Part shown: positions 15,575 to 24,479 of the stretch, piece after piece | How positions within the stretch are numbered: position 1 is the stretch's first letter | How the letters are laid out: every line of letters starts with the position of its first letter | DNA from: Bacteroidota bacterium | Lineage (GTDB): Bacteria > Bacteroidota > Bacteroidia > Bacteroidales > B18-G4 | Reading direction: 5' to 3' | Assembly (NCBI GenBank): GCA_003648575.1 | Contig: QMPN01000017.1 | Coordinates: 1 to 24,479, forward strand | Length of the DNA: 24,479 nucleotides | Notes under the pieces: generated by a model | Database searches by the model: none | Told to the model about the DNA's origin: nothing | What the model saw: the letters and a program-made list of their open reading frames with translations, nothing else | Made by a program: the position numbers and the translations under genes

Positions 15575-16432
15575 ATGAAAAAGCTAATTGCCATAATCTT
15601 AATTGTTGTTTTTGCAGGTATATCAGGTCGGGCACAATCCATTTCGGCAGGACAATATGGTTTAAATGATTTTTATTGGGATGTATCTCCTGATTATGAA
15701 ATAATACCCGATGAACTATGGCTGATCAATTTCAGTGAGTTATACCCGCTTGACATAAATGGAGATGGTATAGAGGATTTTGCACTTCAAACTCGTTTCG
15801 ACGACGGTAACTACCGCACCATGAATTGCAAGGTATTCCCTGCCAGTCATTGCGAGATCGCCTACTTTGTTGACACCTGCTTTGCTGATACAAATGGTAG
15901 TTTTTGTGGCGGTGCAGTTGATATATATTTCAATATTGCAAGAGTTTTCGAATACAACGAATTAATTGATCATTCAGGCCAGTGGTTCCAGGGAGAGGAA
16001 ATAATCATTAACCAGGAATATCATCAACCCTGCTACCCATGTGATTTCATTAATGAAGAAACTTTTCTGGGAATAAGGATCTTCGATGAAAGTGATACTT
16101 TATATGGATGGGTAAAATTGGGTGATATGAATCAATTTAAAATGACTGTAGAGGAATTCGCCTGCAATACTAATCCATTTGGGATTAAATATCACGAACA
16201 GTATTTACAAATCTACCCAAATCCCTGCCAGTCGACGATCAATATCTCAACGCCATATTATGTGGATGAGGGCATGGTATCCATTTCAAATAACTATGGA
16301 CAAATATTGTATTCAAAGAAGCTTAACGGAAGGATAAATAATATTGATGTTTCGGATTTCCCACCCGGAATTTACATCTTGAAATACAGTTATCAAGATA
16401 AAGTTCTGATGAAAAAAGTACTAAAACAATAA
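15575..16432 (+). CDS. Secreted protein with type IX sorting domain, function unknown
   Basis: The 285-residue protein has a signal peptide (about 1-20, cleavage GRA before QS) and a C-terminal type A T9SS sorting domain of about 75 residues: the YPNP motif at 214-217, a beta-rich core, and the end GIYILKYSYQDKVLMKKVLKQ. Such proteins are moved over the outer membrane by the type IX system and attached to the surface or released. The mature part contains DINGDGIEDFA (60-70), a calcium-loop-like element of the FG-GAP/dockerin kind, and eight or so cysteines, including CYPC, which could form disulfides. No enzyme family is recognised. It has its own -7 box and is probably monocistronic. Confidence 0.8.
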   Translation: MKKLIAIILIVVFAGISGRAQSISAGQYGLNDFYWDVSPDYEIIPDELWLINFSELYPLDINGDGIEDFALQTRFDDGNYRTMNCKVFPASHCEIAYFVDTCFADTNGSFCGGAVDIYFNIARVFEYNELIDHSGQWFQGEEIIINQEYHQPCYPCDFINEETFLGIRIFDESDTLYGWVKLGDMNQFKMTVEEFACNTNPFGIKYHEQYLQIYPNPCQSTINISTPYYVDEGMVSISNNYGQILYSKKLNGRINNIDVSDFPPGIYILKYSYQDKVLMKKVLKQ

Positions 16433-16455
16433 GTGCTCCTGCCAGGACCTATTTC

Positions 16456-16511
16456 ATTCCAGTTCAACCGATTCAACCAATCCAACATCCAACATCCAAC
16501 ACCCAACACCT
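16456..16511. repeat. Heptamer array between the T9SS gene and the peroxiredoxin gene (8 units)
   Basis: Eight units in one register: degenerate attccag, ttcaacc, gattcaa, ccaatcc, then aacatcc (twice), aacaccc and aacacct. The plus strand is A/C-rich. It ends 18 bases before the palindrome in the peroxiredoxin promoter. Confidence 0.8.
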
Positions 16512-16529
16512 TAAATGAATTCTTTCTAA

Positions 16530-16552
16530 ATAAGAAATATTTCTTATCTTTG
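16530..16552 (+). promoter_or_regulatory. Peroxiredoxin promoter with overlapping palindromic operator
   Basis: TATCTTTG (16545-16552) matches the TAnnTTTG -7 box, 42 bases before the ATG. A perfect 18-base palindrome, ATAAGAAATATTTCTTAT (16530-16547), overlaps its first three bases. A dimeric repressor bound there would block the promoter. The sequence is not a clear OxyR (ATAG-N7-CTAT) or PerR box, so the regulator is unidentified. Confidence 0.55.
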
Positions 16553-16594
16553 CACTCTGAAAATTAATGAAATAACACAATAAAAAATCAAATT

Positions 16595-17230
16595 ATGTCT
16601 GTATTAGTTGGAAAAAAAGCCCCTTTGTTTGAAGCAACTGCTGTTGTAAATGGAGGCGAATTTGCTGAAAAGTTCTCCTTAGACCAATACATTGGAAAGA
16701 AGCATGTAGTGTTTTTCTTTTATCCATTGGATTTCACTTTTGTCTGCCCCACCGAGCTCCTGGCTTTCCAGGCCAAGCTGGAAGAGTTTGACAAAAGGAA
16801 TGTAGCCGTTGTAGGTTGCTCAACCGACTCCAAATTCTCACACTTGGCATGGCTCAACACAGATGTAAAGGATGGTGGTATCAAGGGTGTGACTTTCCCA
16901 CTGGTTGCAGATCTTTCGAAAACCATCTCTGAAAACTATGATGTCCTGGCCGGGGAATATGATTATAATGAAGACGGCGAAATGGAATTTGAAGGCGATC
17001 CGGTAGCTTACCGCGGTCTTTTCCTCATCGACAAACAGGGCGTTGTCCGTCACCAGGTGGTGAATGATGACCCTCTTGGCAGGAGCGTTGAAGAAGCTCT
17101 CCGCACCGTTGATGCACTTCAGTTCTTCGAAGAAAACGGACAGGTTTGCCCCGCCGATTGGCACAAAGGTGACGAAGCCGTAACCAAGAGCTCAGATGGC
17201 ATTGCCGATTATCTGGCCAAGAAGTATTAG
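16595..17230 (+). CDS. Typical 2-Cys peroxiredoxin (AhpC/Prx1 type)
   Basis: This enzyme reduces hydrogen peroxide and organic hydroperoxides in the cytoplasm. The peroxidatic cysteine is C51 in DFTFVCPTE, and the resolving cysteine is C185 in VCPADWHKG. The length of 211 is slightly above the usual 187-200; an acidic stretch near residues 115-130 (EYDYNEDGEMEFEGD) accounts for the extra, and I recall a similar insert in other Bacteroidota. No ahpF gene lies next to it, so the electron donor (thioredoxin or AhpF) is unknown. The gene appears monocistronic, with its own promoter and a strong terminator. The symbol ahpC would be reasonable but I leave it open between ahpC and other Prx1 names. 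Confidence 0.93.
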   Translation: MSVLVGKKAPLFEATAVVNGGEFAEKFSLDQYIGKKHVVFFFYPLDFTFVCPTELLAFQAKLEEFDKRNVAVVGCSTDSKFSHLAWLNTDVKDGGIKGVTFPLVADLSKTISENYDVLAGEYDYNEDGEMEFEGDPVAYRGLFLIDKQGVVRHQVVNDDPLGRSVEEALRTVDALQFFEENGQVCPADWHKGDEAVTKSSDGIADYLAKKY

Positions 17231-17249
17231 TAAAATCGGAGATTTTACT
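17229..17249 (+). other. Hairpin overlapping the peroxiredoxin stop codon
   Basis: A perfect 9-bp inverted repeat (17229-17237 and 17241-17249, loop gga) starts within the TAG stop codon. It is not followed by a T-run, so it is more likely a 3'-end stabiliser or chance than a terminator. Confidence 0.4.
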
Positions 17250-17250
17250 G

Positions 17251-17278
17251 TACAATGTATTAGGTACAAAGTATTAAG
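17251..17278. repeat. Left heptamer arm before the terminator (4 units)
   Basis: Units tacaatg, tattagg, tacaaag, tattaag form a 14-base double repeat. Bases 17255-17269 are the exact reverse complement of 17325-17339 in the arm on the other side of the terminator. Confidence 0.65.
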
Positions 17279-17280
17279 AG

Positions 17281-17311
17281 AAAGCCGGCTCTTTTGAGAC
17301 CGGCTTTTTTT
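17281..17311 (+). terminator. Intrinsic terminator of the peroxiredoxin gene
   Basis: AAAGCCGG (17281-17288) pairs with CCGGCTTT (17300-17307), extended inward by CTC/GAG around a TTTT loop, and is followed by a T-run. The T-run is on the plus strand, so it ends peroxiredoxin transcription; on the minus strand only a weak T-rich stretch follows, so it may partly serve the convergent GH92 operon too. Confidence 0.85.
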
Positions 17312-17319
17312 ATTTCACG

Positions 17320-17354
17320 ATACATTGTACCTAATACATAATACCTCGTACTCT
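17320..17354. repeat. Right heptamer arm at the GH92 stop codon (5 units)
   Basis: Units atacatt, gtaccta, atacata, atacctc, gtactct run into the minus-strand GH92 stop codon. The plus strand is A/C-rich. The arm is the inverted partner of 17251-17278. Confidence 0.7.
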
Positions 17355-20301
17355 ATTCAACAACTATTTCATCAACAAACAACCAGGCCGGATTCCCGGC
17401 ACCGGGATGCCATTCGGGGCATGTAGCACGGTTTTTCCCAATAACCTTAATATAGCGTACATTCATGCCGGCGGTCATCACTGAAAAGTCGTGTGTAATG
17501 CCACCATCATTGCGTTCATCGATCTTATTTATCTCCCTGCCTACAGTTTTGTAGTCTTTCCCATTAGCTGATACGCTGAATTCAACCCACTCCGGCATAA
17601 AGATCCAGCTATTCTGATCCTGAAGAAAACCTGCCTTGATAATGTTCACCCTTTGTGTTTGGCCCAGGTCAACAAGTATATCCACATCCACTCCGTTAAA
17701 GCCCTGCCATGATCCGGTCTGGAAGTTATCTGTGCCCCTGATCAGGTCGATGAGTGCAATTTCACCTCCGGCAGAATATTGAGCATCATAGGCTGTACTA
17801 TAACTCACATTACGGCCTTCCGGCATCAGGCTGAAGATGCCTTCAATAAATTTGCTGGGGATCTTTCCCTCGGAGTGCGACAACAGTGTAACCTTCGTAT
17901 TCCTATCAATAGTAAATGGCTCATCATATACTGCGGTCCCTTTGACCGGTTTATTTCCCTGGAGGGAATAGAGGATCACAGCTTCATCGTCGAGGCACCC
18001 CATTCCGATCTCCATGGTAGTGGCGAAAGTACGTGACGGCGCAATGATATATGGAGCCGGACTGATCAAATGTTCTGTAATCGCGGTTTGCGGCCTCTCC
18101 CCTTCAGCAACGCCCCATTGCTCGTTAGGCTCAGGGCCCATTTCAAATATATAATGTCCTCCATTCATCATGTCGGCATGCAGCAGGAAAGATTTCTTCA
18201 GGGCTTCGCCATTGAGGCTTGCTGATTGTATGTATACATTCTCTTCAGAATTATTCCCGGCCTCGATAATGCATTCTTTTCCATTCTCCAGGTGGATGGT
18301 CACCTTATCAAATAACGGGCTGCCGGTTACATAATAATCCGTTCCCGGGGTCACCGGATAGAATCCCATGGCACTCAGCACGTACCATGCCGACATTTGT
18401 CCGCAATCTTCGTTTCCACACAGGCCATCGGGCTTTTCACTATACTGTTCGGCCATGATCTTTCTGACAAGGGCCTGTGTCTTCCATGGCTCACCGGAAA
18501 AGTTATAGAGGTAAGCCATATGGTGGCTGGGCTCATTGCCATGCGCATACTGGCCGATTAAACCGGTGATATCGCTCTGGTGTCTGCCACTCATTTCCAT
18601 GCTGGCACTAAACATCTCATCCAGCTTTTGTGTAAAGCCCTGATCTCCGCCATAGAGATTCATCAGTCCCGACACATCCTGTGGAACAAAGAAGTTATAC
18701 TGCCAGGTGTTCGCCTCGGTAAGCATAAAGTTCACTTCCGCAGGGTCAAAAGGTGTGACCCACATGCCATTCATGCGGCCGCGCATAAAGCCTGTTTCCG
18801 AATCAAAAAGGTTCTTATAATACTGTGCCCTTTGAATATAATTGACATATTTTTCTTCATGCCCCAGTTCTTTTCCCATCATGGCAATACACCAGTCGTC
18901 GTAGGCATATTCCAGGGTTTTCGATACTGAAGACCCATCTTTCCCGGCAGGGATGTAACCATAATCACGATAATATGACAGTCCTTCACGATCCTGCATG
19001 CTGCTTTTTATCATGGCCTCAAATGCAAGATCCACATCATACCCACGAATACCTTTCATGTAGGCGTCGGTGATGACAGGGATGGAATGGTAACCGATCA
19101 TACACCAGGTTTCGTTGGCTGCCAGTTCCCACACCGGGAGCAAGCCTCCCTTTTCATACATATCGAGCATGGTTTTTATGAGATCATTGGTCCTCTCCTG
19201 CTGTATGATTGTAAACAATGGATGCAGTGCCCTGAAAGTGTCCCAGAGAGAAAATACCGTATACATTTCATGATCAGATTGATGTACCTGCAGGTCATGA
19301 GCCCGGTAACGGCCATCTACATCAGAGTATAGGTAAGGCGCCAGAAAAGAATGGTATAAAGCCGTGTAAAAAGTGACTTTCTGCTCATCGGTTCCGCCTT
19401 CTACCTCAATTTTACCAAGTTCATCATCCCATGAATCAAATGCCTTTTGTCTCATTCCGTCAAAATCCCATCCGGGTATTTCGCTGAGTACATTCTTTTT
19501 GGCTCCCTCAGCATCTACTGCAGAGATCCCTACTTTAACAAGAAGATTTTCAGTTTCATCATCGAAAGTCAGCAGACATTTCAGATCCTCTATAGAAGAA
19601 AAGGTTTTCCCTTCCAGGCTTTCCTCTTCTCCAAATACTCCAATATCGCTGAAAGGAGCTGAAAACTCAGCGTAGAAATATACATATTGATCATTCGACC
19701 AGCCTTTGGTGCGTTTAAGTCCACTGATGCTGTGATCATCGATTATATTTAGTTCCAGTCCCAGTATCTTATCAGAGGTAGCACCTTCAAACAGGTCGAG
19801 CAGGACATGCTTTTCGCCAGATCCGAACTCATATTTATGAAGGCCACTTCGTCTCCCCACCGTTAGCTCAACCTCCACTTCCATATCGTTGAACTCAACA
19901 GCATAATAGCCGGCCTCTGCAATCTCGTCATCATGCGAAAAGCCAGATGAGGGCAGTTCGCCCCTCTCCAGCATAGCTGCGAGTTCATCCGTATTTCCCG
20001 TAACAGGCATCAGCCTGATATCGCCATAATCACCAACTCCTGTACCGCTCAGATGCGTATGGCTAAAACCATAAATGGTATCATCACTGTAGTGGTAGCC
20101 TGAGCATCCGTCCCAATTGTCTTTTCTAGTATCCGGGCTCAGTTGCACCATTCCGAAAGGAAGCATGGCGCCCGGGTAAGTGTGGCCGTGACCAGCTGTT
20201 CCTATCATGGGATTGACGTAATCAGCTGGCGACCCTGCTTTTTCCTGTTGACAGGAAACAATAAACAGTCCTGCTAAAACCAATAATACTATGTTGCGCA
20301 T
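17353..20301 (-). CDS. GH92 family alpha-mannosidase lipoprotein
   Basis: GH92 enzymes are calcium-dependent exo-alpha-mannosidases, mostly alpha-1,2, acting on N-glycans and yeast-type mannans. The protein of 982 residues starts with a lipoprotein signal (lipobox ending at C17). The GH92 N-terminal domain opens with DYVNPMIGTAGHGHTYPGA and runs to about 260. The catalytic (alpha/alpha)6 domain, to about 735, holds the signature GNEDCGQMSAWYVLSAMGFYPVTPG. Two extra C-terminal modules follow: a chitobiase-C-like beta domain (about 770-850) and a discoidin (F5/8 type C) carbohydrate-binding-like domain (about 860-980). Linkage specificity cannot be read from the sequence. Its start is nine bases after the GH2 stop, so it is the last gene of the glycan operon. 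It probably sits on the cell surface or in the periplasm. Confidence 0.94.
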   Translation of the reverse strand: MRNIVLLVLAGLFIVSCQQEKAGSPADYVNPMIGTAGHGHTYPGAMLPFGMVQLSPDTRKDNWDGCSGYHYSDDTIYGFSHTHLSGTGVGDYGDIRLMPVTGNTDELAAMLERGELPSSGFSHDDEIAEAGYYAVEFNDMEVEVELTVGRRSGLHKYEFGSGEKHVLLDLFEGATSDKILGLELNIIDDHSISGLKRTKGWSNDQYVYFYAEFSAPFSDIGVFGEEESLEGKTFSSIEDLKCLLTFDDETENLLVKVGISAVDAEGAKKNVLSEIPGWDFDGMRQKAFDSWDDELGKIEVEGGTDEQKVTFYTALYHSFLAPYLYSDVDGRYRAHDLQVHQSDHEMYTVFSLWDTFRALHPLFTIIQQERTNDLIKTMLDMYEKGGLLPVWELAANETWCMIGYHSIPVITDAYMKGIRGYDVDLAFEAMIKSSMQDREGLSYYRDYGYIPAGKDGSSVSKTLEYAYDDWCIAMMGKELGHEEKYVNYIQRAQYYKNLFDSETGFMRGRMNGMWVTPFDPAEVNFMLTEANTWQYNFFVPQDVSGLMNLYGGDQGFTQKLDEMFSASMEMSGRHQSDITGLIGQYAHGNEPSHHMAYLYNFSGEPWKTQALVRKIMAEQYSEKPDGLCGNEDCGQMSAWYVLSAMGFYPVTPGTDYYVTGSPLFDKVTIHLENGKECIIEAGNNSEENVYIQSASLNGEALKKSFLLHADMMNGGHYIFEMGPEPNEQWGVAEGERPQTAITEHLISPAPYIIAPSRTFATTMEIGMGCLDDEAVILYSLQGNKPVKGTAVYDEPFTIDRNTKVTLLSHSEGKIPSKFIEGIFSLMPEGRNVSYSTAYDAQYSAGGEIALIDLIRGTDNFQTGSWQGFNGVDVDILVDLGQTQRVNIIKAGFLQDQNSWIFMPEWVEFSVSANGKDYKTVGREINKIDERNDGGITHDFSVMTAGMNVRYIKVIGKNRATCPEWHPGAGNPAWLFVDEIVVE

Positions 20302-20310
20302 GCTATTGAA

Positions 20311-23448
<3,138 letters not shown>

Positions 23449-23464
23449 TCAGGATTTTAGTTTA

Positions 23465-24479
23465 TCAAGCGTATTTTCTGATGATCTCTTGCAGATCATC
23501 TTCTTGTTCTTCGATTTGTTTCAGGAGCACAAACTGGTTCCTGCACCTTTCGATGTTGTGGTTTTCGCGGCTGGTTTTAAAATAGTGGTCACCTTCGAGG
23601 AAATCAGTCAGGAAGCGGACACCTATCATGAGAAGCATCATCTTTCCACCAAAAAGCAGCTGTTCCTTTTCCGCTTCATTCAGGCTGCCTTTCAATTCGG
23701 AGAGATAACCTTCAGTCAGGGCATCGAAAATTTCGGTCCGGAAAATAACTTTAGCCGGATCAGGTTCATCCTCTTCTACCGGGCTGGTAAAAGTGCGTAC
23801 CATATCTCCATAGTCGTAAAGTACGGTACCGGGCATCACGGTGTCGAGATCAACCACGCAAATAAAGTCTTTGCCTTCTTTATTGAATAGCACATTGTTC
23901 AATTTGGTGTCGTTGTGGGTCACCCGTATGGGGATGCTGCCATCCTGCAGGAGATTATCCAGTTCAGTGGCGTAGTACATCCTTTCACGTGCAAATGCAA
24001 TTTCCTTCGAAGCAATTCCTGCCCTCGAAAATGCATCTTTATCGATGGCTTGCTTTAATTGATCGAGACGCTTCCCCAGGTGGTGAAAATCCGGTATGGT
24101 TGGGATATAGTTTGCCGGATCTTCTTTGTTCATGATGAATTGAAAACGTCCAAAGGCAGCAGCCCCTTCCCTGGCAATGGCAGTGCTTTCACATATATTG
24201 TACGACCGGCTTTCGGGAACAAAATCCATCATGCGCCAGTAGTTACCATCCTTATCGAGATAAAAGTATTTCTTGTTCCTGTTCCGGATGATGCGGGGGT
24301 AGGAATTACGCTCCTTTCCAAAATGCGTATTCATGGCCTGGTTGACCAGGATCAGGTTCTCGATAAGTCCTTCCGGGTCGCGGAATACATGTTGGTTGAT
24401 CCTTTGAAGAAAGAAGGAACATGTATTTCTGACATCGATGGTATAGGAATCATTGATATGCCCCCTCAGAAATTCATTG
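23465..24479 (-). CDS. N-acetylhexosamine 1-kinase-like phosphotransferase (5' end cut off)
   Basis: The frame stays open through the window edge, so the visible 337 residues lack the N terminus, probably about 20 residues. It is an APH-fold kinase. The start of the visible part includes GHINDSY and then LQRINQHVF, both typical of NahK. The catalytic HxDxxxxN motif is THNDTKLNN, and the metal-binding Asp is in VVDLDTVMPGTVLYDYGD. NahK phosphorylates GlcNAc or GalNAc at C1, feeding the lacto-N-biose/galacto-N-biose pathway. The first gene of the visible operon, it is 16 bases ahead of the GH2 gene. NahK is the best guess; other sugar 1-kinases with this fold are possible. An internal Met at 24334 would be too late to be the start. 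Confidence 0.8.
   Translation of the reverse strand, partial: NEFLRGHINDSYTIDVRNTCSFFLQRINQHVFRDPEGLIENLILVNQAMNTHFGKERNSYPRIIRNRNKKYFYLDKDGNYWRMMDFVPESRSYNICESTAIAREGAAAFGRFQFIMNKEDPANYIPTIPDFHHLGKRLDQLKQAIDKDAFSRAGIASKEIAFARERMYYATELDNLLQDGSIPIRVTHNDTKLNNVLFNKEGKDFICVVDLDTVMPGTVLYDYGDMVRTFTSPVEEDEPDPAKVIFRTEIFDALTEGYLSELKGSLNEAEKEQLLFGGKMMLLMIGVRFLTDFLEGDHYFKTSRENHNIERCRNQFVLLKQIEEQEDDLQEIIRKYA

Noticed and set aside
15366..15635. Minus-strand open frame across the TolC end and heptamer array
   Set aside because: It is antisense to two well-supported genes and shows no domain or plausible signal peptide.
16530..16547. OxyR or PerR box upstream of the peroxiredoxin gene
   Set aside because: The palindrome lacks the ATAG-N7-CTAT spacing of OxyR and has an 8+8 form unlike the 7-1-7 PerR box, so no regulator is named.

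Overview
The window reads as chromosome of a Bacteroidota bacterium, most likely the Bacteroidales/Marinilabiliales side. Reasons: repeated matches to the Bacteroidota -7 promoter box TAnnTTTG in front of genes, a protein with a type IX secretion C-terminal sorting domain, a DUF5362-like membrane protein, a GH92/GH2 glycan-degradation operon, and an FtsB/DivIC-type protein of the Bacteroidota kind. No plasmid, phage, insertion sequence, rRNA, tRNA or CRISPR signal was seen.

Layout. 1-382 is non-coding and mostly repeats. 383-4889 is a plus-strand cluster: moeA, moaA (overlapping), moaC and a secreted TPR protein. A small membrane protein (4907-5293) faces it on the minus strand. 5389-7789 holds a MOSC-MogA fusion, an HD-domain protein and a SAM methyltransferase. 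7790-8208 has no intact gene: two short-repeat arrays flank a broken four-helix-bundle gene. Then come an FtsB-like protein and a small membrane protein (plus), an alpha/beta hydrolase (minus), a membrane LytTR regulator with a secreted class 3 lipase (plus), a MacB/FtsX-type permease with a TolC-like protein, a T9SS-secreted protein and a 2-Cys peroxiredoxin. From 17353 to the end, three minus-strand genes form a glycan operon: N-acetylhexosamine-kinase-like enzyme (cut by the edge), GH2 beta-galactosidase and GH92 alpha-mannosidase.

How the genes work together. moeA, moaA, moaC and the MOSC-MogA fusion cover GTP-to-precursor-Z conversion and molybdate insertion for molybdenum cofactor. moaD, moaE, moeB and mobA are not in the window. 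The kinase, GH2 and GH92 genes fit removal of galactose and mannose from complex N-glycan-like sugars, with C1 phosphorylation of released N-acetylhexosamine. The permease and TolC-like protein look like parts of a tripartite exporter, but no ATPase or membrane fusion protein lies beside them.

The strongest unexplained signal is a family of intergenic arrays with an exact 7-base period. At least ten arrays (about 93 units) occur, each with its own heptamer but a shared A/C-rich strand. They sit precisely in intergenic gaps, several starting on the base after a stop codon or ending on the base before a start codon, and their strand polarity follows the neighbouring gene.
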